NCBI RefSeq assembly: GCF_001713475.1
Contig: NZ_CP016499.1
Span: 62,001-126,000 of the forward strand
DNA length: 64,000 bases
Direction of reading: 5' to 3'
Origin: Agrobacterium sp. RAC06
GTDB taxonomy: Bacteria; Pseudomonadota; Alphaproteobacteria; Rhizobiales; Rhizobiaceae
Shown in pieces: positions 16,217 to 24,248 of the stretch. Position 1 is the stretch's first letter. Every line of letters begins with the position of its first letter. The position numbers and the translations under genes are program-made. The notes under the pieces are model-generated. The model searched no databases. It was not told the origin of the DNA and worked only from the letters and a program-made list of their open reading frames with translations.

Positions 16217-17665
16217 ATGTATCGCAGAGACTTTCTGAAAACACTCGCCATGGGTTCCGTGGCCCTGTCCCCCCTCGGGCATGCCTGGGCATACTCCCCA
16301 ACACAAACCAGCGAGCTTGTGATCGGCAAACGGACCCTGGACGTCCACGGCAAGGCTGCCTCCGTCTTCGGACTGACCGACAAGGCCGGGAAAGCCGGGC
16401 TGGTCCTCAACGCGCCCTTGGACTTCGACGTTCTTCTTCGCAACGAAAGCGACGAGGAGACGCTCATCCACTGGCATGGGCTTACGCCGCCTTGGGAGTT
16501 GGACGGGGTGCCAGGCAATCCGGCTGCACTGCTTCCGCCTAAGGAAAGCCGGGCCTACAAGTTTCCCTTGCGGAGAGGCGGCACCCATTGGATGCATGCC
16601 CACACTCTGCAGGAGCAGAACCTGCTCGCGGCACCCCTGATCATCCGAACCGCCGAGGATCTTGCCCGCGACGAGCAAGAGGTCATCGTGCTCCTGCATG
16701 ATTTCTCCTTCAAGTCGCCCGAGGAACTGCTTTCCGACCTTCAGAGCGGTGGCGGTCATGCCATGCCTTCTAGACACGGAGATATGTCCTCCATGATGAA
16801 CATGCATGGTGGCCATCAGATGGGCTCGGCTGAAACTTCGGCCGCGCCTCACACGATGATGGGCATGGACCTGAACGACATCGAATATGACGCCTATCTC
16901 GCCAATGACCGGACGCTCGATGACCCCGAGATCGTCAAGGTAGAACGGGGCGGCCGCATCAGGCTTCGCATCATCAATGGCGCAACGGCAACCGCCTTCA
17001 CGATCGATACGGGCGAACTCGAGGGCGAGCTGATCGCTGTCGACGGGATGGACGTCGTTCCGGTCCGCGGCCGACAGTTCCCCTTGTCGATGGGCCAGCG
17101 GGCCGACATCCGTGTGGCCTTGCCGGCTGCCGACGGGGCATATCTTATACTGGCTTTGCGGGAAGGGGCCGTTGAGCGCACTGGCGTGATCCTCGCCACG
17201 GCCTCCGCACGAGTGGGAAAGCTTGAAACCACCGCGGCAGCCAAGGGACCGGTTCTTGACCTTTCGCTCGAGCAAAGCCTTCAAGGCCTGACACCTCTGG
17301 CACGGCGCGCTGTTGATCGGCAGTTTGCGCTGATGCTGGGCGGTGATATGGCAACCTATCGCTGGTCCATCGATACCGACGGCCCGATCGAAGTCAGCAG
17401 CGGACAGCGCATTCGGATTTCCATGCACAACATGTCGATGATGGCGCATCCGATGCATCTGCATGGCCATCATTTCCAGGTCACGTCAATCAACGGCAAG
17501 GCTGTTTCCGGAGCCATGCGGGACACTGTGATGCTGCCGCCCATGGCGCAGGTGTCGATCGAGTTCGACGCGGATAATCCAGGCCGCTGGCCGCTGCATT
17601 GCCATCATCTCTATCATATGGCGACAGGCATGATGACATTCGTCGACTATGTCCAGCAGGGCTGA
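16217..17665 (+). CDS. Multicopper oxidase (CopA/CueO-like), Tat-exported
   Basis: 482 residues. The N-terminus '[14 protein letters not shown]' is a twin-arginine signal. All four copper motifs are present: HWHG (about residue 83), 'THWMHAH' (about 125), '[10 protein letters not shown]' and the C-terminal 'HCHHLYHM', giving type 1, 2 and 3 sites. A Met/His-rich insert ('[23 protein letters not shown]', shown in part; about residues 180-205) resembles the substrate-binding Met region of CueO-type cuprous oxidases. Likely oxidises periplasmic Cu(I) to Cu(II). copA follows after 11 bp. Confidence 0.9.
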   Translation: MYRRDFLKTLAMGSVALSPLGHAWAYSPTQTSELVIGKRTLDVHGKAASVFGLTDKAGKAGLVLNAPLDFDVLLRNESDEETLIHWHGLTPPWELDGVPGNPAALLPPKESRAYKFPLRRGGTHWMHAHTLQEQNLLAAPLIIRTAEDLARDEQEVIVLLHDFSFKSPEELLSDLQSGGGHAMPSRHGDMSSMMNMHGGHQMGSAETSAAPHTMMGMDLNDIEYDAYLANDRTLDDPEIVKVERGGRIRLRIINGATATAFTIDTGELEGELIAVDGMDVVPVRGRQFPLSMGQRADIRVALPAADGAYLILALREGAVERTGVILATASARVGKLETTAAAKGPVLDLSLEQSLQGLTPLARRAVDRQFALMLGGDMATYRWSIDTDGPIEVSSGQRIRISMHNMSMMAHPMHLHGHHFQVTSINGKAVSGAMRDTVMLPPMAQVSIEFDADNPGRWPLHCHHLYHMATGMMTFVDYVQQG

Positions 17666-17676
17666 AGGAGGGCGAG

Positions 17677-19884
17677 ATGAACAACGCAAATAACGCGCAT
17701 CACCACCATCACGGACATTCACACGATCCGGCAGTTTCTTCATCCAAGCCTGGTGGTCCGGGTGTGGTCAAAGCGTCGATCTACACCTGCCCCATGCATC
17801 CCCAAATCCGCCAAACGGAACCCGGCAATTGCCCCATCTGCGGAATGGCGCTTGAGCCGGAAGTGGCGAACTTGGAAACGGGTCCAAGTCCAGAACTGGC
17901 GGACATGACCAGACGGTTTTGGATTGGCCTAGTCCTCAGCGTCCCGGTGATCGCCTTGGAAATGGGTGGCCATCTCGCGAACCTCCACATGATACTGGGG
18001 CCACAGACGTCGAACTGGCTGCAGTTGGTGCTCGCGACACCTGTTGTCCTCTGGGCGGGCTGGCCCTTCTTCGAACGCGGCTGGAAATCCTTGGAGACGC
18101 GCCGCCTGAACATGTTCACCCTGATCTCGATGGGAACGGGTGCTGCGTGGATTTACAGCGTTGTCGCGACCGTTACGCCTGGACTGTTTCCGGTCACGTT
18201 CCGCGCAGAGGGAGGTTCGGTCGCCGTCTATTTCGAGGCTGCTGCCGTCATCACGGTCCTGGTCCTGCTTGGTCAGGTTCTGGAGCTGAGGGCGCGCGAA
18301 CAGACGGGCGGTGCCATCCGCGCGCTTCTCGATCTGGCACCGAAGACCGCACGGCGCGTGCGCGCCGATGGTATAGATGAGGATGTCGGTCTCGACGCCG
18401 TGGCTGTTGGCGACCGCCTGCGGGTTCGACCGGGAGAGAAGGTGCCACTTGATGGCTTGCTTCTGGAGGGCCGAAGCTCCGTCGACGAATCCATGATTAC
18501 GGGCGAATCGATGCCCGTCACCAAGGATGTCGGGTCGAAGCTGATCGGCGGGACCATGAACCAGACCGGTGGTTTCGTCATGGAGGCTGGCAAGGTCGGG
18601 AGCGACACCATGCTCTCACAGATCGTCCGCATGGTCGCAGAGGCCCAACGCTCGCGCGCGCCCATCCAGCGCCTCGCCGATGAAGTCTCGGGCTGGTTCG
18701 TTCCGGTAGTCATCGGGGTGGCACTCGTCGCGTTCGCTGTCTGGATGATCTATGGGCCGGAGCCTCGTTTCGCCCACGCCCTAGTGGCGGCCGTTGCCGT
18801 TCTTATCATTGCCTGCCCCTGTGCCCTGGGGCTGGCAACACCAATGTCGATCATGGTCGGCGTCGGTCGCGGAGCAAGTCTTGGCGTGTTGATCAAGAAC
18901 GCCGAGGCCCTGGAGCGCTTCGAGAAGGTCGATACGCTTGTCGTCGACAAGACAGGCACTTTGACGGAGGGGCGACCCGAGGTGACAGCGATCGCCGCGG
19001 TCGCAGGCATATCAGAATCCGAATTGCTGCGGCTCGCGGCCACAGTCGAGCGTTCAAGCGAACATCCGCTGGCACTGGCAATCGTCAATGCGGCCAACAA
19101 CCGTGGCATCGTTCTGGGAGATGCTACCGACTTTGACAGTCCTGTGGGCAAAGGCGCGACGGGCGTGGTCGAAGGCAAGCGGCTGATCCTCGGCAGCCAC
19201 CGCATCATGGAGGAAGAAGGTGTCGACGTTACCGCGATGACTGCGAAGGCAGAAGAGCTTCGTAATGACGGCGCAACGGTCATCTTCACTGCTATTGATG
19301 GCCGCTTGGCAGGTCTCTTTGCCATTGCCGATCCCATCAAGGCGACGACACCGGATGCGGTGAAGGCGCTCATCGAAGACGGTATTCGCGTCGTCATGCT
19401 GACGGGCGATAACAAGACGACCGCTCTTGCCGTAGCACGCCGCCTCGGCATCTCGGAGGTGGAAGCGGAAGTCCTGCCTGAGGACAAGAGCAAGATCGTC
19501 TCGCGGCTGCGCAGTGAAGGCAGGATTGTTGCCATGGCGGGCGACGGTGTGAATGATGCTCCTGCACTGGCCGCAGCAGATGTGGGTGTTGCCATGGGAA
19601 CAGGAACCGACGTTGCCATCGAAAGCGCAGGCGTCACTCTCCTGAAGGGTGACCTGCAGGGGATTGTCCGGGCACGGCAGATGAGCCGAGCAACGATGAG
19701 CAACATCCGGCAGAACCTCTTCTTCGCCTTCATCTACAATGCGGCAGGCGTACCCGTCGCGGCGGGCGTCCTTTATCCCATCTTCGGTCTGTTGCTCTCA
19801 CCGATCATCGCGGCGGCGGCAATGGCATTGTCTTCGGTCAGTGTTATCGCCAACTCTCTCAGGTTGAGGAGCATGAAGATATGA
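17677..19884 (+). CDS. copA: Copper-exporting P1B-type ATPase
   Basis: 735 residues. The cytosolic N-terminus has a His run (HHHHHGHSH) and a CPMHP..CPICGM heavy-metal-binding motif in place of HMA domains. Then come eight predicted membrane helices, the actuator loop (MITGESMPV), CPC in helix 6 (about residue 380), the phosphorylation site DKTGTLT (about 424), the HP pair in 'SSEHPLALA' and the hinge '[19 protein letters not shown]'. Start ATG 17677 follows AAGGAGGG; an upstream extension would lie inside the oxidase gene. Exports Cu(I), likely fed by the CopZ-like protein. Confidence 0.93.
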   Translation: MNNANNAHHHHHGHSHDPAVSSSKPGGPGVVKASIYTCPMHPQIRQTEPGNCPICGMALEPEVANLETGPSPELADMTRRFWIGLVLSVPVIALEMGGHLANLHMILGPQTSNWLQLVLATPVVLWAGWPFFERGWKSLETRRLNMFTLISMGTGAAWIYSVVATVTPGLFPVTFRAEGGSVAVYFEAAAVITVLVLLGQVLELRAREQTGGAIRALLDLAPKTARRVRADGIDEDVGLDAVAVGDRLRVRPGEKVPLDGLLLEGRSSVDESMITGESMPVTKDVGSKLIGGTMNQTGGFVMEAGKVGSDTMLSQIVRMVAEAQRSRAPIQRLADEVSGWFVPVVIGVALVAFAVWMIYGPEPRFAHALVAAVAVLIIACPCALGLATPMSIMVGVGRGASLGVLIKNAEALERFEKVDTLVVDKTGTLTEGRPEVTAIAAVAGISESELLRLAATVERSSEHPLALAIVNAANNRGIVLGDATDFDSPVGKGATGVVEGKRLILGSHRIMEEEGVDVTAMTAKAEELRNDGATVIFTAIDGRLAGLFAIADPIKATTPDAVKALIEDGIRVVMLTGDNKTTALAVARRLGISEVEAEVLPEDKSKIVSRLRSEGRIVAMAGDGVNDAPALAAADVGVAMGTGTDVAIESAGVTLLKGDLQGIVRARQMSRATMSNIRQNLFFAFIYNAAGVPVAAGVLYPIFGLLLSPIIAAAAMALSSVSVIANSLRLRSMKI

Positions 19885-20066
19885 CAGCCAACCGCACGCT
19901 CCTGCTGAAGGGCGCATCCCTGGCCCTGATCCTGGTGTTCTACATCCTTCGTCAGCACTGGGTGCACGTTCTGGGCTACGTCACCTACCTGGTCCTGTTG
20001 GCCTGCCCGCTGATGCACCTGTTTCATCGACATGGCGGTCACGGCCACAAGGATCATCGGCCGTGA
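19881..20066 (+). CDS. DUF2933 small membrane protein
   Basis: 61 residues with one or two membrane helices ('[41 protein letters not shown]') and a His-rich C-terminus ([13 protein letters not shown]). It overlaps the copA stop by four bases. DUF2933 proteins commonly accompany copper ATPases; function is unknown, possibly metal handling at the membrane. Confidence 0.8.
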   Translation: MTANRTLLLKGASLALILVFYILRQHWVHVLGYVTYLVLLACPLMHLFHRHGGHGHKDHRP

Positions 20067-20567
20067 CCTACCAGCGGTCGGCATCGAGCACTGTAGCCTT
20101 GTCGGCATTGGCCGAACAGGTCTTCGAGTTGCTCGACAATCCGGCTGTCCTCGGTGCGCACATGGAAGAGCCCTCAGTCATGAGGCTGGGGACTTCCATG
20201 ACGTACCAAGTCGACAACGCGGAGGGACGTGCCGTCGGCTCTGTCTTCAAAATGACGGGGCTGATACTCGGCCGGGCGCTCTCCGTGGAGGCAGTCGTGA
20301 CGGAACGGCATCCTCCGCTCTCAAAGACGTGGGAGACGCGCGGAACGGTGCGTCTCCCACATCATCGGTTCCTACCGTATGGGATTCAGGATCAGTCCCG
20401 CCAGATCGGGATGCAGCCTGAGCGTCAGGATCGAGTACAACCTGCCCACACGTCTCCCCAATAGGCTGCTGGGGCGCTTGCGGGGTGGGTTCTACGCCAA
20501 CTGGTGCGTGACGAAGATGACCGTCGGAGCGATTGCGCATTTCCGTGCCGTTCAGCCGACGCGGTAA
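20063..20567 (+). pseudogene. SRPBCC (START-like) family protein, frameshifted
   Basis: The first 95 codons encode an SRPBCC-type start ('SALAEQVFELLDNPAVLGAHMEEPSVMRLGTSM') up to 'WETRGTVRL'; the expected continuation ('HIIGSYRMGFRISP..CSLSVRIEYNLP', then 'RLLGRLRGGFYANWCVTKM') is in the next frame to 20567. Removing one C from CCC at 20356-20358 would restore a single protein of about 167 residues. It is either a recent pseudogene or a sequencing error. It overlaps the DUF2933 gene by four bases, so belongs to the copper operon. Confidence 0.65.
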
Positions 20568-20618
20568 CCCGGAGCCGACACCTGCAGGCCATCACGAAGA
20601 TGCGAGCGAACCTTCTCT

Positions 20619-20632
20619 TTGCGGTATCGCAA
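20619..20632 (+). promoter_or_regulatory. Perfect Nnr/Dnr-type box before the class II nirK
   Basis: TTGCGGTATCGCAA, a perfect TTGCG-N4-CGCAA palindrome, 66 bp before the nirK start codon. Identical half-sites occur before ric at 31571. The spacing suits class II activation by a Crp/Fnr-family protein such as NnrR. Confidence 0.75.
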
Positions 20633-20697
20633 GGACGCTTCGACGGACGCGGTGTCCAATAACAGGCAACGCAGACATTACTAGCAGGACCAGAATT

Positions 20698-21771
20698 ATG
20701 ACCAGCAGAACACTTCTCCGCGCCGCCCTTTCCGTCACACTCCTGTCGGCGACGGCAATGCCGGTGCTGGCCGACGCCACCCACAATCATCCGGCGGCGA
20801 ACGGGACCGCTGCCGCTCCCCTTGATATCGTACGGGCGGCGACAGACCTTGCTCCGCCAGTAGGTGCGAGGGGACCGGAAACGATCAAGGTGAAGCTCGA
20901 CACGGTCGAAGTTACTGGCGTCCTAGCGGACGGCGCGACCTACCACTACTGGACCTTCAACAAGAAGGTTCCGGGTCCTTTCGTTCGGGCAAGGGTCGGC
21001 GACACCGTCGAAGTTGAACTGACCAACCTTGCCGATAGCAGTGAACGCCACAGCGTGGACTTCCATGCAGTCACGGGACCGGGAGGTGGAGCTGAGGCGA
21101 CGGACGCCGCACCCGGCGAGACTAGGGGCTTCACCTTCAAAGCAATGAAACCGGGCCTTTACGTTTACCACTGCGCTGTGCCGATGGCCGCCCACCATAT
21201 TGCAAACGGGATGTACGGCCTGATCCTGGTGGAACCTGAAGCTGGCCTTCCTCCGGTCGACAGGGAATTCTACGTGATGCAAGGCGAGGTTTACACGAAA
21301 CAGGCCTATGGAACGAAGGGCAAACTGACTGAGAGCCTCGACAGGCTGATGGACGAGACGCCGGAATACTATGTGTTCAACGGTGCAGCGAACGCGCTGA
21401 CCGGTGACAATGCGTTGACCGCAAAGGTCGGCGAGACTGTTCGCATCTACTTCGGTGTCGGCGGCCCCAACAAGACGTCGAGCTTCCACGTAATCGGGGA
21501 AATCTTCGACAGGGCCTATCAACTGGCATCTCTGACAACCGAGCCACTGACGGATGTGCAGACCATCACCGTTCCTCCCGGCGGCGCTGCGGTTGTCGAC
21601 ATGACCATGGACGTTCCCGGTGAGTACATGCTCGTGGACCACGCTCTTTCACGCGCAGCGCGTGGCCTCGTGGGCAAGCTGGTCGTCGAGGGGGACGAGC
21701 GGAAGGAGGTCTTCAAGGTTCAACCGGCTAGCACGGCGGAAGCTGGGCACGGCGGACACGAAACCCACTGA
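20698..21771 (+). CDS. nirK: Copper nitrite reductase, class II (AniA-like)
   Basis: 357 residues with a Sec signal ending near ADATH. It reduces nitrite to NO. Copper ligands are clear: 'HSVDFHAVTG' gives type 1 and type 2 His plus the catalytic Asp; 'YVYHCAVPMAAHHIANGM' gives the type 1 Cys, His and Met; 'SSFHVIGE' and 'DHALSRA' complete the type 2 site. The shorter loop after YHC and the 'GMYGLILVEP' segment resemble Neisseria AniA (class II) rather than the class I enzyme at 52325. ATG 20698 starts the signal peptide; longer frames are not needed. A tail of His residues (GHGGHETH) is notable. Its own Nnr-type box suggests expression on NO or nitrite. Confidence 0.92.
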   Translation: MTSRTLLRAALSVTLLSATAMPVLADATHNHPAANGTAAAPLDIVRAATDLAPPVGARGPETIKVKLDTVEVTGVLADGATYHYWTFNKKVPGPFVRARVGDTVEVELTNLADSSERHSVDFHAVTGPGGGAEATDAAPGETRGFTFKAMKPGLYVYHCAVPMAAHHIANGMYGLILVEPEAGLPPVDREFYVMQGEVYTKQAYGTKGKLTESLDRLMDETPEYYVFNGAANALTGDNALTAKVGETVRIYFGVGGPNKTSSFHVIGEIFDRAYQLASLTTEPLTDVQTITVPPGGAAVVDMTMDVPGEYMLVDHALSRAARGLVGKLVVEGDERKEVFKVQPASTAEAGHGGHETH

Positions 21772-21791
21772 AATTCTTTGACTGAGGTAGG

Positions 21792-21829
21792 AAGAGGTGG
21801 GAGAAGGTTCGATCCTTTTCCCGCCTCTT
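21792..21829 (+). terminator. Long terminator hairpin after nirK
   Basis: A 16-bp stem (AAGAGGTGGGAGAAGG with CCTTTTCCCGCCTCTT, two G-U pairs) around TTCGAT, ending in TTT. It can also act for the minus-strand fragment next to it. Confidence 0.75.
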
Positions 21830-21831
21830 TG

Positions 21832-21930
21832 TTATGCAGCCATGCGCTCGCAGCTTTGAGCACACTTGCGGCAGGCATCGACGCAGGTCTGCATATCGCC
21901 AACATGTCCGCGCGCTGGGTCGACCGGCTT
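21832..21930 (-). pseudogene. C-terminal remnant of a DUF326 four-helix-bundle copper-binding protein
   Basis: The minus frame reads VGDMQTCVDACRKCAQSC followed by ERMAA and a stop at 21832. The Cys spacing CxxxCxxCxxxC is that of Csp-like/DUF326 copper-storage proteins. Only the last helix remains; upstream it joins directly to the integrase remnant, so the rest was lost in a rearrangement. Confidence 0.65.
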
Positions 21931-21933
21931 GGA

Positions 21934-22518
21934 ATGCAGGCAAGCAAGTTGGCGTCAAGAAGCCCCTGAAGCAGCGCCAGATCTGGGCAGTCCGCTTCTT
22001 CCTGGACCGTGAAGGAAGGATGCGAGATTGGGCGCTTTTCGATCTTGCCATCGACAGCAAGCTCCGGGGCTGCGATCTGGTAAAACTGAAAATCGGGACA
22101 CTTGTCACCGGCCACGAAATTCGAACTCGGGCGATGGTCGTCCAGCAGAAAACTGGACGACCCGTGCAGTTCGAAATCACGACGGAGGTCAGAGCTAGTC
22201 TGCTTGCCTGGCTTCAACGAAGGGGAGGAACAGTCGATGACTATGCCTTTCCCAGTCGCGTCGGCCACGCTGGTCATCTCAGCACTCGGCAATACGCCCG
22301 ACTGGTCGATGAGTGGGTGACGGCGATCGGGCTTCGTCGGCAGGATTACGGGACGCATTCCCTGTGGCGAACGAAGGCTACCATGATCTACAAGGCCACC
22401 GGCAATCTTCGAGCGATCCAGATCCTGCTTGGCCATAACCAAGATCGAGAACACAGTCAGGTATCTCGGCGTCGACATTGAGGATGCACTAGAACTGGCC
22501 GAACGGACCGAAATCTAA
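21934..22518 (+). pseudogene. Tyrosine recombinase (phage-type integrase), multiply disrupted
   Basis: About 195 codons in three frame segments. It starts MQASKLASRSP, loses one base in the C run at 21963-21966, continues 'LKQRQIWAVRFFLDREGRMRDWALFDLAIDSKLRGCDLVKLKIGTL', and gains one base in CATAACC near 22436 before 'KIENTVRYLGVDIEDALELAERTEI'. The first catalytic Arg (SKLRGCD) is present, but the HxxR motif reads HSLW, so that Arg is changed to Trp. Related rhizobial integrases of about 200 residues read HSLRRTKA. It is inactive and marks past mobility of the copper/nirK island. Confidence 0.8.
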
Positions 22519-22524
22519 AAGGGG

Positions 22525-22549
22525 GCGGCCCTGCATGTTGCGGGGCCGC
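22525..22549 (+). terminator. Terminator hairpin after the integrase remnant
   Basis: GCGGCCCTGC and GCGGGGCCGC pair around ATGTT seven bases after the stop codon, with outer G/C pairs extending the stem; no T run longer than two follows. Confidence 0.6.
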
Positions 22550-23025
22550 GCCCGCTTCTTGCGTGAGCCTCTCGAAAGACTCAATCCGCTTTGCGCCGTC
22601 ACTCCTGCCGTTCGGAGAAAAAATTGGATCTTGTAAGCAGTCATTCATCGACAACGGGAATGGTTGCCGGTCTCTGTAGCTCATGGCTAAAGACGCTACC
22701 CAATCCTAAGCCGTCACTCCGCCCGGAATGCGAGGGCAGTTCAAATTTTGAGTTATGCGAAGAGTCTGAGCTCCTTGCGTAAGACATGCTCATCATTCTG
22801 AAGATCGCCGGACGCCTGCGCCACAGTGTAACCCCACGCTCCTTGACCAACTTCCTTGCTCAGGCTTGTACTCGCGGCTGAACTTCGCTCAAGTTTCATT
22901 GGAAGCACCTAATTCGGTGCCCAAGAAACCGGCAGCAGGCGAGCCTGTTTGATAAATTCTAACCAATTGCTTGAGAGAAATCTTAAGGCGGGCGTGCGCA
23001 ATCTAGCGGTCGAAGGAGTACTCGT
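22550..23025. other. Intergenic region without a supported gene
   Basis: About 475 bp between the integrase remnant and the FecR-type gene. Short frames on both strands have no recognisable products. Part of it may be integration-site debris. Confidence 0.4.
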
Positions 23026-23985
23026 ATGCGCACCATCTTTTCGGCTTTGATCTGTCTATTCGTCGCCTGCCTTTCGGCGGCCCCGGCGGCGGCAAATGGG
23101 GAGTGGACGGCAGCAAGGGCAACGGATCAGGTCCGTTATACCCTTGACAATAAAACCTGGTTGGCTCTTCGCCAGGGTATGGTTGTCCCTAACAAAGCTT
23201 GGATCTCGACAGGAGCGCGTGGGCGCTTGCAGCTGGTGCGTGGAACCGAGAGTATTGCTTTTCAACCCAATACACTGGCTTCCGTCGTGACTCGGGGTAC
23301 GGATCATAATCGTAAAACCGAGGTTAACCAGCAGGTCGGGGAAATAGTTCTTGAAATAGAAAAACGCCAGAAGCCACACACGACCGTCCAGACGCCTTTC
23401 CTGGCTGCTGTTGTCAAGGGCACACAATTTACCGTTACAGTTGGTGAAGCCAACGCAGCCGTCGCAGTCGATCAAGGCGTGGTAGAGGTTACTGGCTTCA
23501 AGACCAGCGAACGGAGCAATTTGACGGCTGGGCAGAATGCTGCAGTTACCGAAACAGGAATGACAGTCGATGGTAGTATACAGCAGCCTGCCATTACGCG
23601 CGCGGTATTCTCTCTTCAATCGATCAAAGCCAGCTTTGCCTTTCGCGATGCGCCTGCCCGGGATACCACGTCAAATGGGGCGAGGGCGGCACAGGCGATC
23701 GATGAAGCAATCAGCAAAAAAGTCGAGGCTGCGAAAAAAGATCAGCAGGCTAAGAGTGAGCGCGACGCCGATGCTGGAAAAGAGACCAGCAGCTCCGATG
23801 GTAAGGGCAAATCTGGCGAGAAGGGTAACGGGAACTCCGGTGGCAACGGCAACTCGGGCGGCGACGGCAGCGGGAACCCCGGTGGCAACGGCCACGGGAA
23901 CTCTGGTGGCAACGGCAACGGGAACTCCGGCGGAAACGGCAATGGGAACTCGGGCGGAAATGGCAAAGGGCGGTCGGGCGACTAG
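23026..23985 (+). CDS. FecR-domain exported protein with Gly/Asn-rich repeat tail
   Basis: 319 residues. A signal peptide (1-24, ending AAAANG) is followed by a FecR-type beta domain: 'VRYTLDNKTWLALRQGMVVPNKAWISTGARGRLQLVRG' and 'TTVQTPFLAAVVKGTQFTVTV', with 'VAVDQGVVEVTG'. A charged linker (about 225-262) leads to about 55 residues of GNGNSGG-type repeats. FecR-domain proteins of this layout sit in the periplasm or on the surface in rhizobia; function is not established. A c-di-GMP enzyme gene follows 263 bp later, suggesting, but not proving, a link to surface or envelope control. Confidence 0.8.
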   Translation: MRTIFSALICLFVACLSAAPAAANGEWTAARATDQVRYTLDNKTWLALRQGMVVPNKAWISTGARGRLQLVRGTESIAFQPNTLASVVTRGTDHNRKTEVNQQVGEIVLEIEKRQKPHTTVQTPFLAAVVKGTQFTVTVGEANAAVAVDQGVVEVTGFKTSERSNLTAGQNAAVTETGMTVDGSIQQPAITRAVFSLQSIKASFAFRDAPARDTTSNGARAAQAIDEAISKKVEAAKKDQQAKSERDADAGKETSSSDGKGKSGEKGNGNSGGNGNSGGDGSGNPGGNGHGNSGGNGNGNSGGNGNGNSGGNGKGRSGD

Positions 23986-23995
23986 CCATGCTGCT

Positions 23996-24048
23996 GTCAA
24001 GGGGCGTTACCCGAGATCGAACGCTGCGGTTTTGTGACGCCCCTTGAC
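23996..24048 (+). terminator. Inverted repeat with 15-bp arms after the FecR-type gene
   Basis: GTCAAGGGGCGTTAC (23996-24010) and GTGACGCCCCTTGAC (24034-24048) pair with one G-T mismatch around a 23-nt loop. It begins ten bases after the stop codon; it may end transcription or stabilise the mRNA. There is no T tract. Confidence 0.55.
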
Positions 24049-24248
24049 TGATGTCTGGACACCAGGCTCGATTTGTCCCGCAGAGTTGAGCTTCCCATCC
24101 GCAGCTCGGAGAGCCGCATCGGCTGCCGGCCTTTGAAGGTGGCGTTTGACGTTAGCAAATGACCACAGTGCGAAATCTAATGTATGCAGTTCCCGAGAAA
24201 TTAGGCAGATGCAAATAGAAGAGATGGCTGTTTGTCTGTGAGTTCCGT

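Noticed and set aside
16121-17473. 450-codon minus-strand frame opposite the multicopper oxidase
   Set aside because: Oxidase copper motifs on the plus strand are complete; the mirror frame has no recognisable domain.
18750-19733. Minus-strand 327-codon frame opposite copA
   Set aside because: Ser/Arg/Thr-rich mirror of a high-GC gene; the P-type ATPase motifs are on the plus strand.
23820-23980. Regular short repeats that could look like a CRISPR or other DNA repeat array
   Set aside because: They are in-frame codons for GNGNSGG-type residues of the FecR-type protein, with no spacers.
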